From the NCBI GenBank assembly GCA_002408465.1, contig DHSM01000003.1:1-19549 (forward strand): DNA of 19,549 nucleotides, given 5' to 3'. How positions within the stretch are numbered: the stretch's first letter is position 1; the number at the start of each line of letters is the position of its first letter. The notes beneath the pieces were generated by a model. That model saw only the letters and a program-made list of their open reading frames with translations. It was not told where the DNA came from and did not search any database. A program made the position numbers and the translations under genes. This stretch comes from Firmicutes bacterium UBA5286. Its GTDB lineage: Bacteria; Bacillota; Proteinivoracia; UBA4975. Shown piece by piece: positions 7,614 to 15,503 of this stretch.

Positions 7614-8883
7614 AACATACCTCCTCACGGTCTTTATCATACGCAATCCTGCCGGATTTAATGACCTTCCAGGAATGATTGATCCCAAAGTGATAGGGAA
7701 GATATGCTTCGTTATCGGCATCAAAGATGACCAGATCTGCCTGTTTTCCTGCCTCCAGGCTGCCGATTTTGTCGGCCAGATTGACAGCATGAGCGGCGTT
7801 GATGGTCACGGCAGCCAAAACCTGGGCAGGGCTGAGCCCAAGCTTGAGGCAACCCAGGGCCATGATTAGCTGCAGGTTTTCGGTAGGACAGCTGCCGGGA
7901 TTATAGTCGGTAGACAGGGCAATTGCCACCCCGGCTGCCAGCATTTCCCGAGCAGGGGCGTAGCGGCTCATCAGGTTAAAGGATGTTCCCGGCAGCAGCA
8001 CGGCAATGGTATCGGAGGCTGCCAAAGCAGCAATTCCATCCTTATCGGTGCAGAGAAGATGATCTGCTGATACCGCTCCCATTTCTGCCGCCAGCTGGGC
8101 GCCGCCGGTGGGGGCCAGCTCATCAGCATGCAGCTTAAGCTGCAGCCCTTGTTCTCTTGCAGCGCTGAGGATAGCCCTGGTTTGCTGAATGCTGAAGACA
8201 TGATCCTCACAAAAGACATCGCAAAAACAGGCCAAGTCCTTTACCCGAGGGAGCATTTCCTCAATGACAATGCGGACAAATTCATCGCTGTCGTCCTTAT
8301 ACTCTTCGGGAATGGCGTGGGCGCCCATAAAAGTGGGCACCAGGTCTACAGGTTGTATCCGGTTGAGAATTTGCACCGCCTGGAGCATGCGGACTTCACT
8401 TTCGGTATCCAGTCCGTAGCCGCTTTTGGCCTCTGCTGTGGTGACGCCAAAGGACAACATACGGCGCAAACTCTTTTTAGTCTGGGCAACCATCTCCGCG
8501 GCAGTGGCGCTGCGCACCCTGCGGACGCTGTTGAGAATGCCGCCCCCGGCCTTGAGAATCTCGATATAGGGGGTCCCCGCCAAGCGCATGCCATACTCCA
8601 TTTCTCTGCTGCCACAGTGGACCACATGGGTATGAGGGTCCACCAGGCCCGGGGCCACCAGGCGCCCGCCGGCGTCAATTACTTTTGCTGTATTCAGCTC
8701 CGCCTGGCTTAAGACCAGGTCCATGGGGCCTGCCGCCAGAATTTTATTGCCGGTTATGGCGACGGCGCCGTTTTCTACCAGCCCCAGGCAGCCGAAATCT
8801 GAGCCCCTCTGGGGTTTTATGCTATAACCGGCGAGGGTGGCAAGGCGCCCATTGAGGACAAGCAAATCGACTTTATTCTTCAT
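7603..8883 (-). CDS. hutI: imidazolonepropionase, HutI
   Basis: Metal-dependent amidohydrolase that opens 4-imidazolone-5-propionate to N-formimino-L-glutamate, the third step of histidine degradation. At 426 residues it matches the family. Metal and substrate motifs are visible: HTH (His84, His86) in VDPHTHVVHCG, the GVTTAEAKSGYGLD loop, MGAHAIP, HADELAPTGG (His252) and STDYNPGSCPTEN (Asp326). The ATG at 8883 overlaps the ftcD stop by 11 bases. Its ribosome site is weak (GTGGACC), which suggests translation coupled to ftcD. An upstream TTG at 8931 would add 16 residues inside ftcD and lacks support. Confidence 0.97.
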   Translation of the reverse strand: MKNKVDLLVLNGRLATLAGYSIKPQRGSDFGCLGLVENGAVAITGNKILAAGPMDLVLSQAELNTAKVIDAGGRLVAPGLVDPHTHVVHCGSREMEYGMRLAGTPYIEILKAGGGILNSVRRVRSATAAEMVAQTKKSLRRMLSFGVTTAEAKSGYGLDTESEVRMLQAVQILNRIQPVDLVPTFMGAHAIPEEYKDDSDEFVRIVIEEMLPRVKDLACFCDVFCEDHVFSIQQTRAILSAAREQGLQLKLHADELAPTGGAQLAAEMGAVSADHLLCTDKDGIAALAASDTIAVLLPGTSFNLMSRYAPAREMLAAGVAIALSTDYNPGSCPTENLQLIMALGCLKLGLSPAQVLAAVTINAAHAVNLADKIGSLEAGKQADLVIFDADNEAYLPYHFGINHSWKVIKSGRIAYDKDREEVCYED

Positions 8884-9778
8884 CGGTCCACAACCGGGTT
8901 TCAAGGACTTGGTTGATTTGGAATCCTTCAAGACCTAGGTAGTAATCCAAGCTATGCACCATGGCCTCCAGGGGCACGAGACCGATGATTTCGCTGCCGA
9001 TGATACTGACTCCGTATCTGCGAGCTTCGGTACGGATGAGCTCAAACACCCTGTAGAGAGGAGTTTCTTTATAGTTGACCATGTTCATGGAAACCTGGAC
9101 TATGCCCCGGGCCTCTAAATTTACTCCCATTGCTTTGACAGCTTTAAGGCCGCCGCTGGCATGGCGGACATTGCGGGCAATTTTATTGGCGATTTCAAGG
9201 TTGTCGGTGCCCAAATTGACATTGAAGGCTACCAAAGGCATCCTGGCGCCCACTGCAGTGGCGCCGCTTTTGGCGTTGAAAACTGCGGGTCCATAGTCTG
9301 GCTGCCCATCTGCACGGGCAAGCTTTGCCTGCAGGCCCTCATACTGGCCCCTGCGCACATCCGCCAAATTTCTGCGGGCGGGGGTTTTGGCAGCATTCTC
9401 ATAGAGGTAAACGGGTATGCCCAATTCTTCGCCAATTCGCTTGCCCACCCGGTTGGCCAGCTGGACAGCCTGCTCCATGGTTACGCCCTGGATGGGGATA
9501 AAGGGCACCACGTCTGTGGCTCCCATGCGGGGATGCTCACCGCTGTGGACAGTCATGTCAATCAATTGGGCGGCTTTGCTGCAAAGGGCGAAGGCAGCTT
9601 TTTCAACACCGTCGGGAGTGCCTACAAAGGTAATAACCGAGCGGTTGTGGTCTGCGTCTGAGGACCAATCCAGCAGCTTGACATCTGGTATTCCCCGGAT
9701 GCTGTCCACAACTGCTTCCACTATTTCCCGATTGCGTCCCTCACTGATGTTGGGAACGCATTGCACGATTTCCTTCAA
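8873..9778 (-). CDS. ftcD: glutamate formimidoyltransferase, FtcD (stand-alone)
   Basis: Transfers the formimino group of formiminoglutamate to tetrahydrofolate, releasing glutamate and 5-formimino-THF. The 301-residue protein corresponds only to the transferase half of animal FTCD; no cyclodeaminase domain is fused. Signatures are the N-terminal CVPNISEGRN, LLDWSSDADHNRSVITFVG, and HSGEHPRMGATDVVPFIP (80-97), in which His82 matches the catalytic His of the mammalian enzyme. The start is TTG at 9778: CCTCCT on the plus strand (9787-9792) gives AGGAGG 8 bases upstream, and no ATG or GTG fits. It starts 3 bases after the hutU stop, within the operon. The downstream partner FchA is not encoded nearby. 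Confidence 0.96.
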   Translation of the reverse strand: MKEIVQCVPNISEGRNREIVEAVVDSIRGIPDVKLLDWSSDADHNRSVITFVGTPDGVEKAAFALCSKAAQLIDMTVHSGEHPRMGATDVVPFIPIQGVTMEQAVQLANRVGKRIGEELGIPVYLYENAAKTPARRNLADVRRGQYEGLQAKLARADGQPDYGPAVFNAKSGATAVGARMPLVAFNVNLGTDNLEIANKIARNVRHASGGLKAVKAMGVNLEARGIVQVSMNMVNYKETPLYRVFELIRTEARRYGVSIIGSEIIGLVPLEAMVHSLDYYLGLEGFQINQVLETRLWTDEE

Positions 9779-9781
9779 ATG

Positions 9782-11434
9782 CTATTCCTCCTTAAGCATG
9801 GGGATTTTGACTCCATGTCGCCGGGCAGCAGCAATCGCTTGTTCATAGCCTGCGTCGGCGTGGCGGATAATGCCCATGCCCGGGTCGCTGGTTAAAACCC
9901 GTTCCAGGCGCCAGTCGGCATCATCGGTGCCGTCAGCTACAACCACCATGCCGGCATGAATTGAATAACCAATGCCCACGCCGCCGCCATGGTGCACAGA
10001 AACCCAGCTGGCCCCGTTGACAGAGTTGATCAGAGCATTGAGGATTGGCCAGTCCGCGATGGCATCACTGCCGTCCAGCATAGCTTCAGTTTCCCGGTTG
10101 GGGGAAGCCACTGAACCACAGTCCAAATGATCGCGGCCGATGACAATTGGAGCCTTGACTTTGCCGGATTTGACTAATTCGTTGATGGCCAGACCAAACT
10201 TGGCCCTTTCTCCATAGCCCAGCCAGCAAATTCTGCATGGAAGTCCCTGGAAGGCAACCTGTTCCCGGGCCATGGTAATCCAGCGCCGCAGGTTGACATC
10301 GTCGGGGAAGAGTTCCAGGACCAGGTCGTCTGTAGCGGCAATGTCTGCCGGGTCTCCTGAGAGGGCAGCCCATCGGAAGGGCCCGCGGCCCTCACAGAAC
10401 TGGGGCCTGATATATGCGGGGACAAAGCCTGGGAAGGCAAAGGCATCCTTTACCCCTTGCTTTAATGCGTTTTGACGAATGTTGTTGCCATAGTCAAAGA
10501 CAATTGAGCCTGCCTTTTGCATGTCCAGCATGGCCTGAACGTGGGTAGCCATACTTGCCATGGAGCGGGCAATGTATTCTTCTGGATCGTCTTTACGCAA
10601 GGCAATTGCCTCATCAAGGCTGATGCCTGCGGGAACATACCCGCCCAGGGGATCATGGGCAGAGGTTTGGTCGGTGACCAAATCAGGGGTAATCCCCCGG
10701 CGCACCATCTCAGGCAGCACTTCGGCAGCGTTGCCGATGAGACCGATGGACAGGGGACGTTTTTCTGACATAGCTGTTTTTGCCAATTTCATGGCTTCGT
10801 CCAGATTGTCTGTTAGACAATTACAATAACGGGTCTCAACACGGCGCTGGGCCCGCTTGGGATCCACTTCTACTACGATGGCCACACCTTCGTTCATTGT
10901 TACCGCCAGGGGCTGAGCTCCACTCATGCCGCCCAGGCCTGCGCTGACCACCAATCTGCCTGCCAGAGTGCCCCCGAAATGTTGACGGCTGGCTTCGGCA
11001 AAGGTTTCATAGGTGCCTTGGAGTATGCCCTGGGTGCCGATGTAAATCCAGCTGCCTGCGGTCATCTGACCATACATTGTCAGGCCTTTGGCTTCTAAAT
11101 CCCAGAAATTTTCCCAGGTAGCCCAGGCGGGAACCAGCATAGAGTTGGACAGAAGTACTCGGGGAGCCAGGTTATGAGTGCGGAACACACCCACTGGCTT
11201 TCCGGATTGTATTAACAGAGTCTCATCATTTTCAAGCTCCTGCAGTGATTTGATGATAGCCGCCAGAGCCTGATGGTTGCGGGCAGCCTTGCCTGTGCCC
11301 CCATAGACCACCAACCGCTGAGGGTCTTCAGCAACCTCAGGATCAAGGTTGTTAAGCAGCATGCGCAGAGCTGCTTCTTGCTGCCAGCTTTTGCAGCTGA
11401 GTTTAGTTCCCCGAGGGGCGCCTTTTAGTTCCAT
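9782..11434 (-). CDS. hutU: urocanate hydratase, HutU
   Basis: NAD-dependent enzyme adding water to urocanate to give 4-imidazolone-5-propionate, the second step of histidine use; NAD acts as an electrophilic cofactor. Family blocks visible are the YGGTGKAARNH segment, the GSWIYIGTQGILQGTYETFAEA stretch, SAGLGGMSGAQPLA of the NAD fold, and CRICWLGYGERAKFGLAINELV, which contains the conserved active-site Cys region, then GRDHLDCGSVASPNRETE. About 550 residues is full length. AAGGAG at 11445-11450 supports ATG 11434 or the adjacent GTG 11437; a GTG at 11443 touches the ribosome site and is unlikely. It starts about 5 bases after the hutH stop. Confidence 0.97.
   Translation of the reverse strand: MELKGAPRGTKLSCKSWQQEAALRMLLNNLDPEVAEDPQRLVVYGGTGKAARNHQALAAIIKSLQELENDETLLIQSGKPVGVFRTHNLAPRVLLSNSMLVPAWATWENFWDLEAKGLTMYGQMTAGSWIYIGTQGILQGTYETFAEASRQHFGGTLAGRLVVSAGLGGMSGAQPLAVTMNEGVAIVVEVDPKRAQRRVETRYCNCLTDNLDEAMKLAKTAMSEKRPLSIGLIGNAAEVLPEMVRRGITPDLVTDQTSAHDPLGGYVPAGISLDEAIALRKDDPEEYIARSMASMATHVQAMLDMQKAGSIVFDYGNNIRQNALKQGVKDAFAFPGFVPAYIRPQFCEGRGPFRWAALSGDPADIAATDDLVLELFPDDVNLRRWITMAREQVAFQGLPCRICWLGYGERAKFGLAINELVKSGKVKAPIVIGRDHLDCGSVASPNRETEAMLDGSDAIADWPILNALINSVNGASWVSVHHGGGVGIGYSIHAGMVVVADGTDDADWRLERVLTSDPGMGIIRHADAGYEQAIAAARRHGVKIPMLKEE
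9787..9792 (-). promoter_or_regulatory. ribosome binding site that fixes the TTG start of ftcD
   Basis: AGGAGG on the minus strand, 8 bases upstream of the TTG at 9778 and overlapping the last codons of hutU. It is a perfect Shine-Dalgarno sequence and decides the non-ATG start. Confidence 0.85.
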
Positions 11435-11439
11435 CACTT

Positions 11440-12945
11440 TCACTCTCCTTTAAGAATAGTGTTTATTCTTCCATCAGCCAAAAGCTGAGAAAGGGACTTG
11501 ATATCCTGATGAAATGAGCGGTCGCTATCTATAAAACTGACTAAGGAGCGAACCAGCTGATAAATTTTGTACCCAACCGGGCTGAGAAGTTCCGGACCCC
11601 GGTAGTCAATGGCCTGGCAGGCTGCAAGCAGTTCTATGGCCAGCACATCTTGGAGATTGGCAACCACCTGGCAGGCTTTATTGGCGGCATTGGCTCCCAT
11701 GCTGACATGGTCTTCCTGGTTGCCTGAGGAAGGAATCGAGTCGACACTGGCTGGATGACAGAGAATTTTGTTCTCCGAAACCAGAGCAGCGGCCACATAC
11801 TGGGCAATCATCAGCCCTGAGTTTAGGCCTCCCTTGTCAGTCAGAAAGGGGGGAAGGTCGCTGAGCTGTGGGTTTACCAGGCGCTCCAGGCGCCGTTCGG
11901 AGATGTTGGCTAGTTCCGCCATGGCAATGGCGAGATAGTCCAAGACCAGAGCAATAGGCTGACCATGGAAATTTCCCCCGGAAATGACCTGGTCTTCGTC
12001 GGCAAAAATCAAGGGATTGTCGGTGGCAGAATTAATTTCTCTTTCGAGAACCTCAGTTACCCAGGCAAAGGCATCGTTGCTGGCGCCATGAACCTGGGGT
12101 ATGCATCTGAGGGTATAGGCATCCTGAGTCCGCAGCTCTCCGGGCTGGCTCACCAGTTTGCTGCCCTCAAGGAGCTTAAGCAAATTGGCGGCGCAGGCTT
12201 GCTGTCCCGGATGGGGACGGACCATTTGAATGAGGGGTGAATAGGCTGCAGGGATTCCCCTGAGAGCTTGGCAGGTAAGGGAAGCGATGGCATCTGCTGC
12301 CTGAGCCAGTTTTCTTGCCCGCTCAAGACAGAGGCTGCCCCTGGCGGCCATAAATTGAGTGCCGTTAATCAGGGCCAGACCTTCCTTTGCTGCCAAAATT
12401 ATAGGGGTAAGTCCCGCTCTTTCCAGAGCCTGCCTGGCAGGAATGACATTCTCCTGATCCCAGGCCTGACCCTCGCCAATTAAAAACAACGCCATATGGG
12501 CCAGGGGTACCAAGTCGCCGCTGGCGCCAAGAGAACCCTTGGTGGGAATTACCGGCAGCACATCTTTATTGAGACAGTCGATGAGCAATTGCACCAATTG
12601 CGGCCGGGCACCGGAATGTCCCAGGGCCAGAGCATTGGCCCGAAGGAGCATAAGCGCCCTGGTTTCTGGCTTGGACAAAGGTTCACCCACTCCACAGGCA
12701 TGGCTGCGAATTAAGTTTAACTGCAGTTGGCCGACATCCTCCGCATCAATGACCACATCGCTGAAACGGCCAAAACCAGTTGTAATCCCATAAACCGGCT
12801 GTTTGCGGGAGATTAGGGATTCTACATAAGCCCTTGCCTTTTCCATTGCCTCAAAGGCCGATGCTGCCAGCTCCACCTGCTGACCGCCAGCAACCGCCGC
12901 CACCTGATCAATAGTCAGGCTGCGTCCATTAACTATCGCATTCAT
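11440..12945 (-). CDS. hutH: histidine ammonia-lyase, HutH
   Basis: First enzyme of histidine degradation: it eliminates ammonia from L-histidine to give urocanate, using the self-made MIO cofactor. With the start at 12945 the protein has 501 residues, and the MIO-forming Ala-Ser-Gly lies at 141-143 within GSLGASGDLVPLAH, matching the usual position (142-144). The catalytic Tyr is in YGITTGFG (about residue 52). Other blocks are VQDAYTLRCIPQVHGA-like sequence, NSATDNPL and SSGNQEDHVSMG. The frame stays open upstream to a GTG at 13008, but that codon sits inside a hairpin and the extra 21 residues do not resemble the family; ATG 12945 has GGAAAGG upstream. It is the first gene of the hut operon. 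Confidence 0.97.
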   Translation of the reverse strand: MNAIVNGRSLTIDQVAAVAGGQQVELAASAFEAMEKARAYVESLISRKQPVYGITTGFGRFSDVVIDAEDVGQLQLNLIRSHACGVGEPLSKPETRALMLLRANALALGHSGARPQLVQLLIDCLNKDVLPVIPTKGSLGASGDLVPLAHMALFLIGEGQAWDQENVIPARQALERAGLTPIILAAKEGLALINGTQFMAARGSLCLERARKLAQAADAIASLTCQALRGIPAAYSPLIQMVRPHPGQQACAANLLKLLEGSKLVSQPGELRTQDAYTLRCIPQVHGASNDAFAWVTEVLEREINSATDNPLIFADEDQVISGGNFHGQPIALVLDYLAIAMAELANISERRLERLVNPQLSDLPPFLTDKGGLNSGLMIAQYVAAALVSENKILCHPASVDSIPSSGNQEDHVSMGANAANKACQVVANLQDVLAIELLAACQAIDYRGPELLSPVGYKIYQLVRSLVSFIDSDRSFHQDIKSLSQLLADGRINTILKGE

Positions 12946-12984
12946 TTTTTCCTTTCCCCCTTTAGCACATTCAAGAAATAAAGC

Positions 12985-13025
12985 AAGGGGGTTGGTTGTG
13001 TGTGACACAATGCCAACCCCCCTTT
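12985..13025 (-). terminator. terminator-like hairpin between the hut promoter and hutH
   Basis: Minus-strand RNA folds into a long stem. GGGGGTTGG pairs with CCAACCCCC (12987-12995 with 13013-13021), then after a 2-base bulge (13011-13012) TTGTGT pairs with ACACAA around a 3-base loop. A T-rich tail (TTGCTTTATTTCTTG) follows, interrupted but terminator-like. It lies 50-90 bases after the ftsH stop, so it could end the ftsH transcript. It also lies downstream of a strong promoter and before hutH, so it could be a regulated attenuator. Confidence 0.65.
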
Positions 13026-13027
13026 CA

Positions 13028-13043
13028 GTAGGAGTATTACTAC
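13028..13043. promoter_or_regulatory. possible operator palindrome at the hut transcription start
   Basis: GTAG...CTAC flanks an inner 9-base palindrome, AGTATTACT (13033-13041), placed about at +1 to +15 of the predicted hut transcript. The position suits a repressor site, but the motif matches no regulator I can name and could be chance. Confidence 0.3.
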
Positions 13044-13049
13044 CAAACT

Positions 13050-13079
13050 ATTATACTTAAGTTCAGGACCCCTTGTCAA
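13050..13079 (-). promoter_or_regulatory. consensus sigma-A promoter of the hut operon, overlapping the ftsH stop
   Basis: Minus strand: perfect TTGACA (13074-13079), 18-base spacer, perfect TATAAT (13050-13055). The ftsH stop codon TGA lies inside the -35 box. Transcription would start near 13043, leaving a leader of about 100 bases before hutH that contains a palindrome and a terminator-like stem. Confidence 0.82.
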
Positions 13080-14893
13080 ACTTGATTCAGGGGCTTGCCG
13101 CCTTTACCAACGCCTACTATGCGCACAAACTCTTCGGCATCCAAAGTTTCTTTTTCCAGCACCGCCTGAGCGACTGCATGCAGTTTATCAATATTATCGG
13201 AAAGCAGTTTCTCCGTACGGCGGAAACACTCATCCACCAGGCGTCGAGACTCCCGATCGATTGCCGAAGCAATCTCTTCGCTGAAATCTCGTTCCCGGCC
13301 CAGGTCACGGCCGAGGAAAACTTGATGTTCTTTGCGCCCAAAAGTCAGGGGCCCCAATTCCTCGCTCATGCCAAATTCCATAATCATTTGCCTTGACAGA
13401 GCTGTGACCCGTTCCAAGTCATTTTGGGCGCCAGTGCTTATCTCGTTGAGGACAAGCTTTTCTGCCACCCGGCCCCCTAAGGCAAAACATATCTTATCTA
13501 AGAGCTGGCTCTTGGTTGCAAAGTACCGGTCCTCGGTGGGCAAAGCCAGGGTATAACCGCCAGCACGCCCTCTGGGGATTACAGTCACTTTGTGGACGGG
13601 GTCAGTCTTTTCCAGCAGGTGGGAAACCAGAGCATGACCGGATTCATGATAGGCGACTAATTTATCTTCGTCTTTGGAACGCAATCTGGATTTTTTCTCT
13701 GGTCCGGCGATGACCCTGTCAATGGCATCTTCCAGTTCATTCATGGTGATGGCCGTGAGATCTTTGCGTGCTGCCAGCAGCGCCGCCTCGTTAATTAGGT
13801 TTTCCAAATCCGCGCCAGTAAATCCAGGAGTGCGGCGGGCAAGGATATTCAGCTCCACATTGGCGTCAAGGGGGCGGGTGCGAGCATGCACCTTAAGGAT
13901 TTCTTCCCGTCCCCGGACATCCGGCAAATCCACGGTGATTTGGCGGTCAAAGCGCCCTGGCCGCAGCAGCGCAGGGTCAAGAATATCCGGGCGGTTGGTG
14001 GCAGCAATGATGATGATGCCCTCATGAGGGCCGAAGCCATCCATCTCCACCAAAAGCTGGTTGAGAGTTTGCTCCCGCTCATCATGGCCGCCGCCTAGAC
14101 CGGCACCCCGCTGCCTGCCCACAGCATCAATTTCATCAATGAAGATAATGCAGGGTGAGTGCCTTTTGGCTTGCTCAAACAGATCCCTCACCCGGGAAGC
14201 GCCAACGCCTACAAACATTTCTACAAAGTCAGAACCGCTTATGCTGAAGAAGGGAACCCCGGCCTCGCCGGCAATGGCCCGGGCCAGCAGTGTCTTGCCT
14301 GTCCCCGGCGCGCCATAGAGCAACACCCCTTTAGGTATACGCGCCCCCAACTCCGTAAACTTGCGGGGGGAACGGAGGAATTCCACAATTTCTTCAAGCT
14401 CTTCCTTAGCTTCGTCGATGCCGGCAACATCATTAAAAGAAATCTTTTGCCGGGTCTCCTGATGCAGCTTGGCCCTGCTTTTGCCGAAATTCATCACCCG
14501 GCTGCCGCCGCCCTGAGCCTGCTGCATAAAGAGAAAGAAAACCAAAATTAGCAGAACCATGGGCAACCAGCTCAGCAGGGAAAGCCAAATGCTTCCCTGG
14601 TTGGGGTTTACGGTGACAACTTTGGCGCCTGAATCTATCAGGCGGTCAGCCGCCGCTGCCGGGTCCAACACCACAGCGGTAAAAGGTGTGTCATCAACCA
14701 GCTTGCCCTTGACATTATAATTGCTTATTTTCGCTGAGGCGATCTGCCTGGCTTCCATCAAATCTACGAATTCAGTGTATGTCAATTCCCTGGTTTCTTG
14801 AGTCGGAATGCCCCACCCACCCTTTATGACGGCAACTACTATTAAGACAATAAAAATAAGGATCACTATTTTGCGGTAATTATTCAAGGGCAT
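13076..14893 (-). CDS. ftsH: ATP-dependent zinc metalloprotease FtsH
   Basis: Membrane-anchored AAA+ protease that pulls out and degrades membrane and unstable cytosolic proteins; active as a hexamer. Layout over 605 residues: TM1 (about 8-24), extracytoplasmic domain, TM2 (about 108-124), AAA module with Walker A GAPGTGKT (194-201), Walker B FIDEID (251-256) and the second region of homology ending RPGRFDR, then the M41 peptidase with zinc motif HESGH (416-420) and third ligand Asp492 in NDLERVT. It is a little shorter than the Bacillus protein, mostly at the C-terminal tail. ATG 14893 has a strong GGAGGAGG site. Placed after hpt as in most Bacillota. Confidence 0.98.
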   Translation of the reverse strand: MPLNNYRKIVILIFIVLIVVAVIKGGWGIPTQETRELTYTEFVDLMEARQIASAKISNYNVKGKLVDDTPFTAVVLDPAAAADRLIDSGAKVVTVNPNQGSIWLSLLSWLPMVLLILVFFLFMQQAQGGGSRVMNFGKSRAKLHQETRQKISFNDVAGIDEAKEELEEIVEFLRSPRKFTELGARIPKGVLLYGAPGTGKTLLARAIAGEAGVPFFSISGSDFVEMFVGVGASRVRDLFEQAKRHSPCIIFIDEIDAVGRQRGAGLGGGHDEREQTLNQLLVEMDGFGPHEGIIIIAATNRPDILDPALLRPGRFDRQITVDLPDVRGREEILKVHARTRPLDANVELNILARRTPGFTGADLENLINEAALLAARKDLTAITMNELEDAIDRVIAGPEKKSRLRSKDEDKLVAYHESGHALVSHLLEKTDPVHKVTVIPRGRAGGYTLALPTEDRYFATKSQLLDKICFALGGRVAEKLVLNEISTGAQNDLERVTALSRQMIMEFGMSEELGPLTFGRKEHQVFLGRDLGRERDFSEEIASAIDRESRRLVDECFRRTEKLLSDNIDKLHAVAQAVLEKETLDAEEFVRIVGVGKGGKPLNQV

Positions 14894-14916
14894 CTGCCTC
14901 CTCCCAAAGTCTGTCT

Positions 14917-14945
14917 ATTGTATCACAGCAGAACATCGCAAACAA
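14917..14945 (-). promoter_or_regulatory. predicted promoter of ftsH
   Basis: In the 61-base gap between hpt and ftsH the minus strand carries TTGTTT (14940-14945), a 17-base spacer and TACAAT (14917-14922) with an upstream TG, making an extended -10. It would allow ftsH to be transcribed apart from tilS-hpt. The -35 is only a partial match. Confidence 0.55.
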
Positions 14946-14954
14946 CCTGAACAA

Positions 14955-15503
14955 TTATTGATAAGCCTCGGGCTTGAGGACTCCGATAAAGGGCAAGTTG
15001 CGATAAATTTCGGAGAAGTCCAGGCCATAGCCAATGACAAATTTGTCGGGGATTTCAAACCCGCTAAAATCTGGCTGCAGCTGCACCCGGCGTCGGGAAG
15101 GCTTATCCAGAAGGGTGCAAATTTTGATTGATGCCGGTTTCCGTGACTTGAGGTTTTCGATCAAGTATTTAAGGGTGAGGCCGGTATCAATTATATCTTC
15201 GACGATTAAGACATGCCTTCCCTCAATGCCGGTTTCCAGGTCCTTGAGGATGCGCACGACCCCTGATGATTTTGTCGAGATCCCATAGCTGGAAACAGCC
15301 ATAAAATCTACTTCCAGGGGAATATTCATTGCCCGGGCCAAATCTGCAACAAAGATAAGAGCGCCTTTCAGTACGCATATGAGCAAGGGCCGCTTGCCGG
15401 CATATTCTTCTGCCAGCATTTTTCCCAACTCTTTGACCTTTTCATCAATTTCTTCCTTGCTCAACAAGACCTCGTCGAGATTATCCGCCAATAATTTGTT
15501 CAT
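14955..15503 (-). CDS. hpt: hypoxanthine phosphoribosyltransferase
   Basis: Purine salvage enzyme that joins hypoxanthine (and usually guanine) to PRPP, giving IMP or GMP. The 182-residue protein has the family length. It shows the PRPP-binding loop VEDIIDTGLTL (101-111), the CVLKGALIF pyrophosphate loop (43-51), the SSYG flexible loop (71-74) and the base-contacting DKFVIGYGLD block (153-162). ATG 15503 follows AGGAGGC (15511-15517). The first 23 bases overlap the end of tilS in another frame, so the two are co-transcribed and probably coupled. In Bacillus this protein has also been reported to interact with TilS and influence ftsH; nothing here tests that. Confidence 0.96.
   Translation of the reverse strand: MNKLLADNLDEVLLSKEEIDEKVKELGKMLAEEYAGKRPLLICVLKGALIFVADLARAMNIPLEVDFMAVSSYGISTKSSGVVRILKDLETGIEGRHVLIVEDIIDTGLTLKYLIENLKSRKPASIKICTLLDKPSRRRVQLQPDFSGFEIPDKFVIGYGLDFSEIYRNLPFIGVLKPEAYQ

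Noticed and set aside
7614..7790. N-terminal extension of formate-THF ligase
   Set aside because: It lies within hutI; AGGAGG directly before ATG 7613 gives the family's normal length.
8128..8712. Plus-strand open frame of 194 codons opposite hutI
   Set aside because: It lies entirely within a strongly conserved gene on the other strand, has no family resemblance and no convincing ribosome site.
9161..9661. Plus-strand open frame of 166 codons opposite ftcD
   Set aside because: Shadow frame of a well-supported gene; composition follows the antisense of FtcD.
12946..13008. N-terminal extension of HutH from a GTG at 13008
   Set aside because: The GTG lies in the loop side of a hairpin, the extra residues do not match the family, and the MIO triad falls at the usual position with the ATG at 12945.
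13002..13012. TGTG...CACA palindrome in the hut leader as a CRP or cre site
   Set aside because: It is part of the apical stem of the terminator-like hairpin, has the wrong spacing for CRP and does not match the cre consensus.
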